64,000 nt of DNA from Edolisoma coerulescens (Eukaryota > Chordata > Aves > Passeriformes > Campephagidae): positions 412,588 through 476,587 of the forward strand of contig VWZW01004379.1 in NCBI GenBank assembly GCA_013397115.1. Direction: 5' to 3'. The position numbers were made by a program, and so were the translations under genes. Each line of letters starts with the position of its first letter. The stretch's first letter is position 1. Below, in pieces: positions 13,101 to 25,203 of the stretch. A model generated the notes under the pieces. It was given only the letters and a program-made list of their open reading frames with translations. It had not been told where the DNA came from and searched no databases.

Positions 13101-16100
13101 TTCATCTCCTGGATGATTTCAGGCTGAGTTTTCAGCATTTATCACCTGATTTTCTAAATCAAAGGGAAGTGGGAAGAGAAGGTGACAAAGGTTTTAGGAG
13201 CTTTTGATTCTCTGAACAATCCTAATTTTCCCAAATTATGGGCTGCCTGCAGGAGGGTTTGTCCTGAGTCATGGGAAAATCAGTTGGGAAATACGGGAAT
13301 GTGTTTAGAACATCCTCAGTGTAGCTGTTAATTCTGATTTAAGTCAAGAGTGATCCTTCTAAAAGCCTTCACACAGTGCAAAGTCTTTATTTCCAGATTT
13401 GTTATTGAACATACTCAACAAAAACATTAAAACCCCCTCAACTCCTGGACTAACAAGTCAAAAATTGCATTTTTCCTGTCTGAATAAAGTTTTAGATGTG
13501 GTAGCTTGAACTGTATTTAAATATGGTTTATTAGTGTGCCATTGTCATAATGTTGGCACTTGAAAATCCATCAAAATGTCATTTAGGATCTTCCTAGATT
13601 CTGAGTTCATGGGGTTTCCTCAAGGCTGTGTAAAAAAACCAAAAAAAACCTCACAGAAACAATAAAAGTAATAAAAATTATAATAAAAAAGTGTAATATT
13701 ATTATTACCACTAAGCTTTTCTAATTCCTAGTTCTGAGAAATAATTAATAATATTTGAATAAGAGACTTACACCACGGTGCCATAAATGGCACACAGAGA
13801 AATGGATTATTACCTATCATTTCCAGGCCTTGTGTAGCTGCTTTGAGAAGCCATTTGTAGCATGATATTAAATATTTGAAGGTTTAGAAGTTGTTTTTGT
13901 TTTGAATTTCAGGATCAGACCCTGTGGGCTTGTTTGGCTGCCATGGCAGTGGCCAACAAGGACATGACCACAGCTGAAATTGCTTATGCAGCAATTGGGG
14001 AGGTAAGAAAATGGAATTAAATCCCAATTAAATTGTCGCAAAACCAAGTTTATTACTTCATTTCCTCGCTGTCCTCCTCCTGAGCAGATTGACAAAGTCC
14101 AGTACATCAATTCCATCAAGGATCTGCCATCCAAGGAATCCAGGATGGCTCACATGCTGCTCTTCAGTGGGAACAGCCAGGAGGCTGAAACCCTCCTGCT
14201 TCAGTCAGGCCTGGTTTTCCAAGCTATCCAAGTCAACATTAACCTTTACAACTGGGAGAGGTAGGATTTTTCCCATTAAAATATGTTTTCCTGCTTATTT
14301 CCATCAGTTGTTTTACTGCTGACTCATTTTTTTATCTTTTAATCACCCACAACTTAAAAAAAATGAATTAAATAATCGCCTGACAACAGCCAAAAAAAGC
14401 AGCATTTTTTTGTGTCATATTTAGAAAATACAAATATTTGGTGATAAAAGCCCAAAATATTCCTGGAAGCATTTTGAAATAACATTTTGCTTTCTCATCA
14501 CTGTTAGCACAGAGAAGTCCTCAGTGATGCCCCAGACTGGCTGTGGAATTTGGGCTGCTTTGAAATGTCTTGTTGCTAAAAATAGAGCTGTGGCTACTCA
14601 GGCTCCCAGCATTGTGTAGGTGGAGAAAATATGAATTAGGGCTGAGAAAACAAAGGAGGAATTTCTCCTTTAAACAAAACCCCCACGTTTTCTGACAGAA
14701 TCCTCTGTGCTGTTTACTCCTAATTTCTCTGCTATTATATTCATATATTCAGGCAAAAGGTTGGTTTTCCCCCACATATCTGTGATTGTTGTTTTGTTAT
14801 GAAGCTATGTCAGGAGAGGTTTAGGCTGGATTTTAGGAAAAGAATCTTCTTTTATTCTGTGTATCATCTAAAAACTCTCTGTATATCAAATATCAGTGTT
14901 CTTAAGCCATTAAGAAGAAACCAGGTGTGAGTAATAAATTGAATTCATCCCGTGTCTAATCTTTCCCACCAATACAATATTTGTAAATATTATATAGAAT
15001 ATATCATAAATATGTATTTTGAGTTTTCAGAACCTATTTTGGACTATAAAAAAGTAATTAAACATTATTAATTTTGTCCCTTGTGCTAAACTCTGAAATA
15101 TTTCGCATTTCCTTGAAATAAAAATCCTCCTGTGGTCAAATTAATGATGTGATGAGGTTGTCAGTGGAAATAATTGTTGTATTTTTCATCACTGGCTGCT
15201 TTTAACCTCCTGATCCTAATGTGGAAGTGCTTGGATTTGGGATCTCTGTCCTCACCCTCAGAGTATCTGCAAAACCTTGGTGATTGTGGCTGTGCCAGAG
15301 CATTCCCCAGCCTGACCCAGCCATTCCTGCTTTATTCCAGAGCCCTGGACCTTGCAGTGAAGCACAGGACACACGTGGACACGGTCCTGGCTTACAGACA
15401 GAAGTTCTTGGAGGATTTTGGGAAAAAAGAAACCAACCAAAGGTTTTTGCAATATGCAGAAGGGGTAAGTAATCCCTCAGGATTGTTCCTGCTGCTTCAG
15501 ACAGCTCTGTGGCAGATTGGGGAGGGTGGGATGGGTTTGCACCTCTGTTTTCCTTCTGTGGTTCAAATGTGAACATAAATGTGAAATTTTTACAGTTGCT
15601 GGCTCAATGTGGGGCTGCTTGGCCAGGAATAGCTGGGCAGGTGTTTTATTTGAAGGCACAGATTCACTATATATATATATTTAGTATCTGGTAAAGATTA
15701 CACCAGTGAAGGCACAGTTGTTTTCTCTAAACAGGGAGCTAAACCTCACCGTGGTTCAGTGTGTCTCACTTAAACATCTCCAACAGTTTTGTGGCGTTTT
15801 ATGGATAGAAATAATAACAAACTTTGAAAGTATCTGGACATTTATGAAGTGAACTGCAAACCATTCTGATAAATATGATAATTCAGTATACATTTATTGG
15901 AAACCCTCTGCATCATCAGTAAATCAATTTATTAGTATTTAACAGATCCTGAAGGCTGAGGGCACATCCTAAAGTTCAGAAGCTGGATCTTGGATTCCAT
16001 TGGAATATTTCCACACATTTCCCTCAGGAGAGGCACCCACGTGTGCAATTCCACTGAGCAGCCCTCAAGTCCTTCCTGCTTTTCCCCCTCCTTATTCCTC

Positions 16101-17922
16101 AGCATTCTGAGGGTGAAATTATCACAAGAGACCTTTCCTGGGTGTGAAATCCTTTTATCCACTGCAGCTGATGGATCAGGGAACACCTGAGCTGGGAATT
16201 CACATCCTTTAATGGGACACTGCCCTGTACACTTTGGATAAAGCTGGATTTCTAATGGAGGTCATTAGCTCTTAGCACTTTCAAGGGTTCTCATTTCCGA
16301 AACAAAAGTCTGCCCCTAATGAACCATTCTGCAGTAATTTACCTGGAAAATACAGAAAAATAAAGCACAGATCCCAAGCATTCTTATCCTGCAGCTTTTC
16401 CAGCTGCTGTGCAGGAAGTGTGAGTTCTATAAAACCCATTATAGAGCAAAAATCATGTTAATTCCCTCATGCTTCTGATAAACATTGTAGATAATCCTGA
16501 TTTTCTTAAAATCCTTGAGAAAGCTGTAGATTCTGGAAGGATTCCTAAGGAATTCCACCTTGGCAGTGACAAGGTGTGAGCAGGATGATTTTTCACCCTA
16601 CTCAGTCTTGAAATTTGGGTCTCACTCAGGAGATTTCTGGAGGGAAAAAGTCCTTTTCCACATTCAGGTGCTGGAGGTCTTTGCTGGATCTGAGAGTAGG
16701 AGGGATCTACCTAATGTGAATTATAAGCTGTCATTAAATTCTTAATGCAACCTTTTAATGAAGCAAAATCAGAAGGAAATCGTAAGGGCATTGAAGAGAA
16801 AAGCAGGATTTTGTGTTGCTGTTCCTTCTCAAGGTTAAAAAAGGGTCTCAGTTTCCCTCTCACAACCTAAAACTTCTTCAGCCTTAAATAAGGAGCTTTT
16901 TCCTCTCTTTTCTGCAGCCAGGCAGGATCTAAAGATGTGCTTGTTTTACATATCATGTTCTTAATACCTTACGCATATCCTGAGGATCCTGGACCCAGTA
17001 AATGCCTCTGGAATTGAGGTATTATTATTATATTTTCACTTGAGAATGTGGGTATTTAATTTCACTTTCCCTCTCAGAGACTCTTCCCTGTTATTCCATG
17101 GCATTGCAGAGGAAAATTCCCCGTGCAGCCCTTGAAATTCTTCTCCCATCCCACCTTTGACAGTATTAATTCTCCAGCAATAAACTGAACTGCACAGTTT
17201 CATTTTTGGACGTGCTTTTATGGTCATCAAATGCACCACGATCCCTTTTTTTTCCTTTCAAGCATTTTTGGGAAGAGGCAACTCTTGTGCCCACATCTGT
17301 ACTGTGATATTGTGCTGGATCTATTGACTGAGGTTTCATTGGCACAAAATACAGCCAGAAAATGCCAATTCTCTGCAGCTGGAGAAATGCCAAGGTAAAA
17401 CTAAAACATTTATTGATGTAGAGGGGCAATTCCAAGCAGGAATTTGATTTCTGTTCGAGCAGATAACTGGTTTAATATCCTATCAGCTTTCTTGGAGGAG
17501 ACATCACTCGTGAATTATTGATGCAGGGCTAAATTTTCAGTAGCAGGACACTGATGTCATGGTACTGAATTAGAAGCAGGTTATTTTTGTGTTGTATTGC
17601 CAGACACACTGAGATGTGGTGGGATTTATTAAAATATCTCAGGCTTGGTTTGTTTTAAAGGTGGAAGCTCTGTTAGAACTCAGCTGTGCCTTCATCTCTT
17701 TCATGAGTTTGTGTACCCAACACTTTATAATTGTATTTTCAAGTTGAATAACTGACCTCTTCCTCTTTGATGTTGAGCTCTGTGTATTTAATTTTTCTGT
17801 TCTTGCAGCTGGAAGTGGATTGGAATAAAATCAAAGCCAAAATAGAGATGGAAATTGCTAAAGAAAGAGAACGAGCAGCAGCCAGTCCTGCAGCGAGGAC
17901 CAGTGTAACTGTGCAGCAATAA
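1185..17922 (+). CDS. IFT80: IFT80, intraflagellar transport protein 80 (C-terminal 565 residues; 5' exons outside window)
   Basis: IFT80 is a peripheral subunit of the IFT-B complex that carries cargo to the tip of cilia; human mutations cause Jeune-type skeletal ciliopathy. Thirteen exons join in phase: 1185-1322, 7422-7601, 8772-8890, 9374-9448, 9935-10098, 10641-10705, 11118-11253, 11596-11743, 12143-12314, 13913-14002, 14088-14260, 15341-15464 and 17809-17922 (stop TAA). The product matches vertebrate IFT80 almost residue for residue from the end of the first WD40 propeller. Visible segments include DGELFAVGAFNTLRLCDKTG, then the second propeller (AWSIDGTQLAGACGNGHVIF; YVFSTKNWNTPLIFDLKEGT), then the helical TPR-like region (ACLAAMAVANKDMTTAEIAY; LLFSGNSQEAETLLLQSGLV). 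The family is about 777 residues, so roughly the first 210 lie to the left. The C-terminal tail (ERERAAASPAARTSVTVQQ) is the least conserved part. Introns hold AT-rich sequence and small repeats, but no other gene that I recognise. Confidence 0.97.
4801..4830. repeat. (AAAAT)n microsatellite in IFT80 intron
   Basis: A short run of about five AAAAT units follows an A-rich stretch. It is simple sequence in the 6-kb IFT80 intron 1323-7421. Nothing else recognisable is seen in that intron apart from the 49-bp repeat near 6,290. Confidence 0.7.
6288..6490. repeat. Tandem repeat, ~49-bp unit, ~4-5 copies, in IFT80 intron
   Basis: The unit contains atttccttcca, then an A/T spacer, then aaatcatacaaagact, then a G/T-rich spacer. 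It repeats at about 49-base spacing with moderate divergence. The period is not a multiple of three, but an open + frame crosses the array and gives repeats of the form NHTKT; this is not taken as coding. Confidence 0.8.
9505..9610. repeat. AT-rich inverted repeat in IFT80 intron
   Basis: The arm near 9,515-9,538 (tttattatagatataataaa core) is the reverse complement of the arm near 9,578-9,601 (tttattatatctataataaa core). The ~40-base loop contains a short GT run. The flanks are AAAT microsatellite. The element lies 60 bases downstream of the donor at 9448. Confidence 0.7.
10893..10960 (-). mobile_element. CR1 LINE 3'-terminal fragment
   Basis: The string cacagaatcgtggaatggg followed by ttgggttggaaaggacctt is the reverse complement of the CR1 3' end. 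Only the last ~65 bases are present, in an IFT80 intron. Confidence 0.8.
12727..12744 (+). CDS. IFT80: Candidate 18-nt in-frame IFT80 microexon
   Basis: A strong polypyrimidine tract (12,675-12,720, with a run of about 14 T) ends in atttag. It is followed by 18 bases encoding Thr-Thr-Ala-Thr-Asp-Glu, then a consensus GTGAGT donor. The flanking IFT80 exons (ending 12314, starting 13913) are both phase 0, so inclusion would insert six residues after CRFVK without shifting frame. I recall no counterpart in mammalian IFT80. It could instead be a chance pseudo-exon in a T-rich intron. Confidence 0.35.
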
Positions 17923-18905
17923 TTGACATTTTGGACACCTTTAGAGTGCTGCTTCAATATTTGGTACTGGCTTGTTCTGACAAATGTGAAAAAACAAAAA
18001 AGCCACAGCAAACATTTTGTGGGCCACAGGAGTGAGAGTTTCTGTAGATTTTAAGCATTGGGTGACACACAGAATGAATTATTCACTTTCATTTTGAGCT
18101 GGGTTTATACTCTGGTGCCAGTGATGGCTACATGTGTGAGGAAAAAAGGGAATTAACTGTCTCTATCTTAGTGATTTTAAATTTTCATTGCCATTAATGT
18201 TCTTTAACCTGGGTTGTCTCTCATGAAGTCCCCATTTAAGCACCAGTTTAAGCAGTTTGGTTCTTCCTGCAGCCTCGGGCACCTCTCCAGACTCGTTTAA
18301 ATTGCCCTAAAACAAATTTAGCAAACTGGAAGTGCTGAAAATATTAAAAAAAAAAGGAGCTTGAACCTCTAAGGTACAAATATTTCCCTCACAGGGGTGG
18401 TAATACATATTTCTGTTAGGATGTACCAGCAAGTTCTTTCATAGATGATTTCAGCAACTCAGGTTTGTCCCTGAGCAAAGCATTCAGCAGTAAAAGGATA
18501 TTTTCTTGTTTAAAATGCTTTGGAATGTGCTTTCAGGGTTGTTGGAAGTAACAAACAGCATTTGTAGCATCTGACATGTAAAATTGACAAAAATATTTAA
18601 AATAAGAGAGTATTTCATGTATTTTTCCTGCCCAAAGCACTTGTTTTGTAAATGTATTTTTTCTATTTGTGTTTTTTCATCAGGATACATTTTTCTTTGT
18701 TTCACACCCAAAACTGGCTGCATTCCTTCATGTTATAAATATATTACCAGGTTATTCAGCAGTGACAAGGTATATTATGTATCTTTCAAAAGTTACCATC
18801 AAAACGTTAAATATCTGTACATACAGCAAATTTGTAAATCATCGTGTGACCTTTTCTTGCTTAGTTCATGAATTTCTTAATAAAACCAAATAAATGTGGA
18901 GGTTT
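17923..18905 (+). other. IFT80: IFT80 3' UTR with two AATAAA signals
   Basis: An AT-rich stretch without coding signal follows the TAA stop. Overlapping poly(A) signals AATAAA occur at 18879-18884 and 18889-18894, so the message probably ends near 18,905-18,920. Confidence 0.75.
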
Positions 18906-21049
18906 TTAATGTACCTGAGAGCTGCTGCATGTGGTGATCTCCACTGACTGCTAAAAAAAGAATATTTGGGGTGTTTTAATTACATTTGGAGGTGATGGGA
19001 AAGGTGTTTAATTCCATTTTTTATCACCCACATCCAATCCTGAGCATCCTGGTGTTAAATAGAAAACAAAGGAAACTATTTTGGAAAAGCACTTTTATTC
19101 CTTGTTTTCACCAGGTTCTAAATACAGTTACAACCCTGGGTATGAAATCTGAATTTCAGGATATTCTCAGGAGAAAACATTCTTATATGGCTTTCCTGGG
19201 GTTGTGGCAGGGATTTTAGAGATTGTAATTCCAAGGAAAGTGCCATCCATCCATGCCAAGGTAATTTCGAGCTGGTTTGTCTGGGATTCCAAAGTTCTGG
19301 ATTAAATTTGTGCCTTAATAATAATGAATTACTAATTTTTCAGTTATTTTCAGTGTTAAGTAAAAAGAAATAGCAGAAGGATACAGACGTTTCAGGTATA
19401 TTTTGGTTACATTATTGCCCAGAACAAGGAATTATTTTAAAACCCTCTTTTGAAAATAAATGCCTCTTATTTAATTACTGACTGCTTCATTTAAACCATC
19501 ATAAACCAGTTTAAGAAACAGAGATGAATTAACATGATTAATATTCAGTTGTTTAGGTGCTGTTGTGATGCATCAATAATCAAATAAAACCCACATTTTG
19601 CCACTGCAGGGTGGGGAGTTCTGTTCATTTGCTTCATTTAACCTTGACCACAGTAAATCCTCTCTGAGTATAAAAAAGGAGGTTGAAAAAGACATCTTCA
19701 AGTGAAAAATAAAGTCCTCAAGTGAGATAAAAGAAAAGGTCAGGTGGGTGTTTAAAAACCTACTGCTTATTTGTAATAGTTCAGAGGAAACAATTTTTAA
19801 AATACTTTGTTTTCTGGTATTTAAGGCAATAAAACTTGGAGATCTGGATTTTTCTGTGGGATTTTACCCTTTGGGACTGGAACAGGAGGAAGGTTTGAAT
19901 CATCTGACATGAAAATTTGATTTTACAGATTATGTGGAACCATTTCCTGCAGAAAAACTGGTGATTGTTGCCTTATTCACTTCCAAATAGTCAAAATTGT
20001 AAATAAGCAATAATGGAAAAGCTTGAAGCTTTCTAAAATTTAATTCTGAAATTTTAATAGATATTTATATAAATACAAAGTTTCTATCACCTACAGATGG
20101 GGGAAGTTGGAGAGAAGCAATTTACTATTTATATTACAGATACATCTTTTATATTGGTTTTTTTGTGGTTTTTATTAAACACAGCCATTTTAAGACCTCC
20201 ATTTCTTCATTTTCATGATAACAGAGATGATATTTTACTCTGCAGGGAATGGGGAAGAGCCAAGGAGAAAAAAGTTGTTATGAATTGATCCCATGTAAGA
20301 ATCTCTATTTCCAAAGTTTCTTTTTATTCATCCCAATCAGTCAGGGGTTGCCCTGTGCTACAAAATTTCCAATACTGGAATTTAACCTGCTAATTTTAGT
20401 TCAGGTGCCTTTGCCCTGCTGTGAAAGTTTGGGAAAATAGGATTGTCTGGTACCTTCAGGGAAAGAGAGGGATGAGTTCTGTCTGCACAGAGCTTGGTGG
20501 TACAAAAAATATTTAATTATTTCTGTGGTTTTTTCCTGAAGGGTTTGCAAGACTTTTTTTTACTTTATGTAAAGAAATAACTGTGGTAGTTGGAGCCCTG
20601 CAGTTTGGAAACGCTCTCATCTCTCTGTTAAATAAACCTGCAGGTTTTCTGTGCCGTTAGAGACACCTTCAAAAGAGAGAAAGGACCAGGGCTCGTGGCT
20701 GCAGCGCCTGCACTGACCACATCCTCAGTTCCACCTGCTAAAGTCAAGCTAGGAAAGGAAAAAAAAGGTATTTGATGGAAGCTTTGGGCACAAACCAGTT
20801 GCACTGTCAGGAGAGAAGGGGCGAGCTCGTGGTGGTGCTGCAGGAAGAGTTTAGGGGTGAATGAGGCGCTCCTGGCTCGTTCAGGTGCGGTGGCTCCGAG
20901 GGTGGCTGGAGGGGGTTCCTGCCTCTCCTTGGGGTTTGCCGTTTGCCTTGCTTGTGGAAGGTTTCCCGGGAGCTGTGGCAGCTGGGACATTTATTTCCCT
21001 TGGAGCAGGAGGGGTCCCAGGTCCCCTCAGTGAACAAGAGGCAGGGCAG
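18906..21049. other. Intergenic stretch between convergent IFT80 and C3orf80; no gene seen
   Basis: The first part is AT-rich, turning GC-rich after about 20,640. Only short, unsupported ORFs are present, and no repeat family or RNA gene is recognised. The last few hundred bases could belong to a longer C3orf80 3' UTR; an alternative minus-strand AATAAA is at about 20,629-20,634 within gttaaataaacc only in the + sense, so it does not support this. Confidence 0.5.
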
Positions 21050-21729
21050 CAGGAGGTGCTGATATTTTATTAGGATTTGGAGGGGTTCCCTCCTTCCCCT
21101 GCTGCCCAGGCCGGGCTCCGGCCACCCGCTGCGGTGTGCCGGGGGGCACAGCCTGGTTTGGCCGTCCCAAAACCTCCCCCTGGCACCCGTGGGGGTGGGA
21201 GGGGTGAGGGTCACCCGGTTATGTCCACACAGCACAGTCCCACAGCTGAGCAATCCCAAAATTCCCGGCGAGCAGGAGCAGTGAGGGGAGCTGGCAATGC
21301 TGCACCAAACTGCAGCCGGCTCTTCCCATCCCTCCATATCCTCCGACCGGAGGTGATGTCCCCAAGTCACCTTCCTCATGGAACTCCTTCCAGGACTGTG
21401 CCACGTCCCTGTGAGGCGCCCGGGTGTCCTGCAGGCCGTCCCAGCGGGTCCCTGCTTCCCGGGCAGCGTGTCCCATCCCTCCGTGGTCCCCAGGGATTCC
21501 GCACGTCCCTTCGCAGCGCTGCGTGTCCAGCGGGTCACCCTGCGGTGTGGAGCCTTCCCGGGGATCCCCAGTGTCCCACCAGGGAACGCTGCTGGTTCCT
21601 GGCGTCGCATCCCTCCCGGGACACCTGGGGCTGTCCGCTGTCTCTCCCGGGGCTCCGGAGGATGATGCGGTCCCGCCGTGTCCCTCGGTGCGGTGCCCGC
21701 GGTGCGCAGCGGGGCTGGGTGCGGGGGAC
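21050..21729 (-). other. Probable 3' UTR of C3orf80-like gene
   Basis: This is GC-rich sequence without a sustained frame downstream of the minus-strand stop at 21730. A minus-strand AATAAA is present in the + string gatattttattagg near 21,064-21,070, about 660 bases past the stop. Confidence 0.45.
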
Positions 21730-21867
21730 TCAGCCCTGGATCCCCGCGGCCGCGCCCCGTTCGGCGGGCGGGCAGCGCTGCGCCTCCTCGTAGCTGGGCA
21801 GGTGCTTCACCTGCTCGTAGCTGGGCAGGTGCGGCAGCTCCATGCCCAGCCAGGGGCCCGGCGGGGT
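21730..21867 (-). CDS. C3orf80: Probable C3orf80 orthologue, C-terminal ~46 residues (rest in assembly gap)
   Basis: The minus-strand frame leaving the N gap ends in PPGPWLGMELPHLPSYEQ, then VKHLPSYEEAQRCPPAER, then GAAAGIQG and stop. Two LPSY motifs 11 residues apart fit the LPxY class bound by Nedd4-type WW domains and are typical of cytoplasmic tails of small single-pass membrane proteins. Identity rests mainly on position. In human, C3orf80 (single coding exon, about 247 residues, uncharacterised putative membrane protein) lies tail-to-tail with IFT80 and on the IL12A side, exactly as here. 138 visible bases plus the 602-base gap would be close to a 740-base ORF, if the gap length is real. 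The signal peptide and membrane segment cannot be seen. Confidence 0.55.
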   Translation of the reverse strand, partial: TPPGPWLGMELPHLPSYEQVKHLPSYEEAQRCPPAERGAAAGIQG

Positions 21868-22469
21868 NNNNNNNNNNNNNNNNNNNNNNNNNNNNNNNNN
21901 NNNNNNNNNNNNNNNNNNNNNNNNNNNNNNNNNNNNNNNNNNNNNNNNNNNNNNNNNNNNNNNNNNNNNNNNNNNNNNNNNNNNNNNNNNNNNNNNNNNN
22001 NNNNNNNNNNNNNNNNNNNNNNNNNNNNNNNNNNNNNNNNNNNNNNNNNNNNNNNNNNNNNNNNNNNNNNNNNNNNNNNNNNNNNNNNNNNNNNNNNNNN
22101 NNNNNNNNNNNNNNNNNNNNNNNNNNNNNNNNNNNNNNNNNNNNNNNNNNNNNNNNNNNNNNNNNNNNNNNNNNNNNNNNNNNNNNNNNNNNNNNNNNNN
22201 NNNNNNNNNNNNNNNNNNNNNNNNNNNNNNNNNNNNNNNNNNNNNNNNNNNNNNNNNNNNNNNNNNNNNNNNNNNNNNNNNNNNNNNNNNNNNNNNNNNN
22301 NNNNNNNNNNNNNNNNNNNNNNNNNNNNNNNNNNNNNNNNNNNNNNNNNNNNNNNNNNNNNNNNNNNNNNNNNNNNNNNNNNNNNNNNNNNNNNNNNNNN
22401 NNNNNNNNNNNNNNNNNNNNNNNNNNNNNNNNNNNNNNNNNNNNNNNNNNNNNNNNNNNNNNNNNNNNN
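21868..22469. other. Assembly gap (602 N)
   Basis: Run of N in a GC-rich island. It hides most of the C3orf80-like coding sequence and probably its promoter. ORFs that appear to span it are artefacts. Confidence 0.99.
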
Positions 22470-22765
22470 GTACCGGGGAGCGGGGAGGAACACGGGGATG
22501 CAGGGGCGAGCAGGAGCCAAGGAGGTGAGAGTGACCCTGAGGATGCAGGGATGAACAGGAGCCAAGGACACAGGGATGTGTGGGACCCAAGGGTGCAGGG
22601 ATGAGCAGTACCTGAGCATGTGGGATGAACCCAAGGGTGCAGGGATGAGCAGTACCTGAGCATGTGGGATGAACCCAAGGATGCAGGGATGAGCAGTACC
22701 CAGGAATGTGTGGATAAACCTGAGGATGCAGGGATGAGCAGTAGCCAAGGGCAGGAGGGTAAGTG
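22470..22765. repeat. GC-rich minisatellite, ~44-bp unit, ~4-6 copies
   Basis: Units contain gcagggatgagcagtacc followed by tgagcatgtgggatgaac. Starts fall near 22,600, 22,645, 22,688 and 22,733, with more diverged copies closer to the gap. The minus strand gives an open repeat frame that I treat as non-coding. The repeat adjoins the gap and may have caused it. Confidence 0.8.
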
Positions 22766-24214
22766 ATAACTGAGCCCTGAGCAACTCAAGGTGCAGAGCC
22801 CACCACTGATTTTGCAGCTTAGAAAGACCAGCAGCAGTGGCAGAGCGGGCAGTGACAGGCTGGGGCCCTGTGCAGGTTGGTTTTTGTTCCTGCCATTAAG
22901 GTTTCACAGGTCCCTGTGTCACCCAGCAGTGACACTCCTGGTGTCCCAATCCACCCCCATGAGCACAGCCCCTCCTCTGTGTAATTTGCTGATTACCTTC
23001 AGCTTAATTGCAAAACTCCAGCAAAAGGGAGAGGAGAGGGAGCTCTCATCCAGTCACGGAAAAACTGACTAACATAAAACATGGCAAAAGCTGACCAGAC
23101 CTTTTCTGCTTGGTTTCCTTTTAGGTGACCCTGCCAGATCTGATAGGCAGCTGCTGACCCACCTACGTGACCATCACGTGGGGTAAATTTGTTTCCTTTG
23201 TCCTGTTTACTCGCCTGGTGAAGATTTCACTGCTGATAGCTGCAAGCCATCCCCCTGCTGTCAGCCCCAGTTTGGGGGAATTGTGTCCATTACACATTTT
23301 GGAGTGCTCAGGAGCAAAAATGAGGGGGAAAATTCTCAGCTGTGATACAGAGTTTGAGGAAGGAGGGGTTGGTGGTGCTGGGCTTCTGCCAAACAGGGAG
23401 AAACTACAGTTTCTTTCTGCATTTCAGGGGTTTGTTCTGCATGTGTTTCCTCACTTTTGGGACATTTCTCCCTGCAGAAGGGGGCTGGGGCTGGGAAAGG
23501 AGGGCAGGAGGGTGCCAGCAGTGGGTGCAGCCCCAGCTGCTTTGGGAGCTGCTGGAGCAGCCGCCTCACACAGGGGGGTGCCTGTGGGGACTCTGTGCTC
23601 TGGGGACTCATCCCAGCAGGATTTGGGATGCTCTGCACCAGCCCCAGCAGCAGCTCCAGGGGCCACATTCCCTCCGGAGCTGACAATAACTGGTGTGGTG
23701 TTTTGGAGGTGAATTATGAGTAAACAGCAGGCGCCTGGCGAAACCCGCCGGGCCGTTCATAGAGCTGAGCCTTTTAACAGCATTTCTGATCAGCTGTGAC
23801 TCCCTCGGAGCTCCATGAAATATTAAAGCCCCTTGATAGCTCATTAAAGCCAAGGTTTGGGCTGGCCCTGTGTGCCACGAGCTGGGCTTTGGTGCTCAGC
23901 CTGCAGCAGCGGCTCCGGAGCAGCTCCGTGTCCCACCGGACAAGGAAAAGCGTGGCTGGAGGGAGCAGGGCACGAGAAGGACTAAGAATTCCAGTCCTGG
24001 CATGCAGCTCTGCTCACTCCAGCAGCTCCAGCTGCCTCATGCCTGCCTTGGGAAAACGCAGGAACAGAGGCTCATGAAGAATCAGGGCCTGAGGATTCAT
24101 CTGGGGGTGGCTGTGGATGTAGGGGCTGCATCCTCTGTGGGTTTGGGGGATTTGGGGTGGTGCAGCTGCCACATTTTGGAAATCTATGGAGAGTGGGAGT
24201 GTGGTGGCCGGCAG

Positions 24215-24305
24215 GGATCTTTGATTCCATCAGGATTCCACAGGCAGGGACACCTTCCACTAGAGCAGGTTGCTCCCAGCTCCATCCAACCTGGAAATTC
24301 TCTGT
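24215..24305 (-). mobile_element. CR1 LINE fragment
   Basis: gggacaccttccactagagc followed by aggttgctcc and tccatccaacctgg is CR1 3' sequence in antisense. Confidence 0.7.
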
Positions 24306-25069
24306 CCCCCAAGCACAGCAGAGCACTGGGGCAGGACCAGGAGTTGTGAGCAGGAATAAACTCATCATTAGTGGCCACATCCTGCCTGCCCCATCCCAAA
24401 ATCTGTCGGAAACCCACTTTGAGACTCCCTGGAGTCAGGTAAAACCTGGAGCTGCAGTGCTGTTTCTGGGAAGGAGCTTTCAAGCTGATTCTCTCCAGTT
24501 TTGCAGGGGATGGACAACTATTGATCCTGCAAATGACCCCTGCAGAAGTCCATCGATCCCTTCGGAGCAGCAGATCATTAAGGTTTGACTTCCACATCTT
24601 TCAGGTGCTGCCAAAGTGCTGACATGGCAAAATGACCATTTGATGGTGCCATTGTCCCCGGGACCGTGGGCATTTGGGGAGCTCCAAACCCTTCCCCACA
24701 GGAGCCTGCTCCAGAAAATGCTCCTTGCACAGCGGTGCTTCACATCTGAACTTCCTTTGATGTGTTTTTCCCTCAAATACGGGAAAACCGCTTAGGAAAA
24801 AACATCCTGATGACCTGAGGTTTGTCTTTTGGGAAGACTCTGAAAGCCTCACATGTTTGGTAGCTGGAAAAATCCCCTGGATGGATAGGAATGGATTGGA
24901 GGGAAGCATAGCTTTGGGTGGTGATAGGAACAAGCTCAGCACTCTCAGCTTCAATGATATTTTATTATCTGATAGACCCAAACCTTGTGATAACTGAGGC
25001 TTTTATAGGAATTATATAGGCTTATATAGGAATTATGGTGCACTTGGACAGAAAATCTGTGGCTGCCAC

Positions 25070-25203
25070 ACCCCTGGAAGTGTCCAAGGCCAGGCTGGAG
25101 CACCCTGGGACAGTGGAAGTTGTCCCTGCCCATGGCAGGGGAGGAATGGGATGGGCTTTAAGGTTCCTTCCCACCCAAACCATTCCAGGATTCCATGACA
25201 ATC
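25070..25203 (+). mobile_element. CR1 LINE 3' end
   Basis: ggaagtgtccaaggccaggc, then ttgtccctgcccatggcagg, ends in cccaaaccattccaggattc. This is the sense-oriented CR1 terminus with its ATTCYATGA-type tail. Confidence 0.85.

Noticed and set aside
20807..22789. Very long minus-strand ORF (660 codons) and several overlapping frames on both strands
   Set aside because: They are open only because the 602-base N gap is read through; the flanks are minisatellite and UTR. Only the short C3orf80-like tail is kept.
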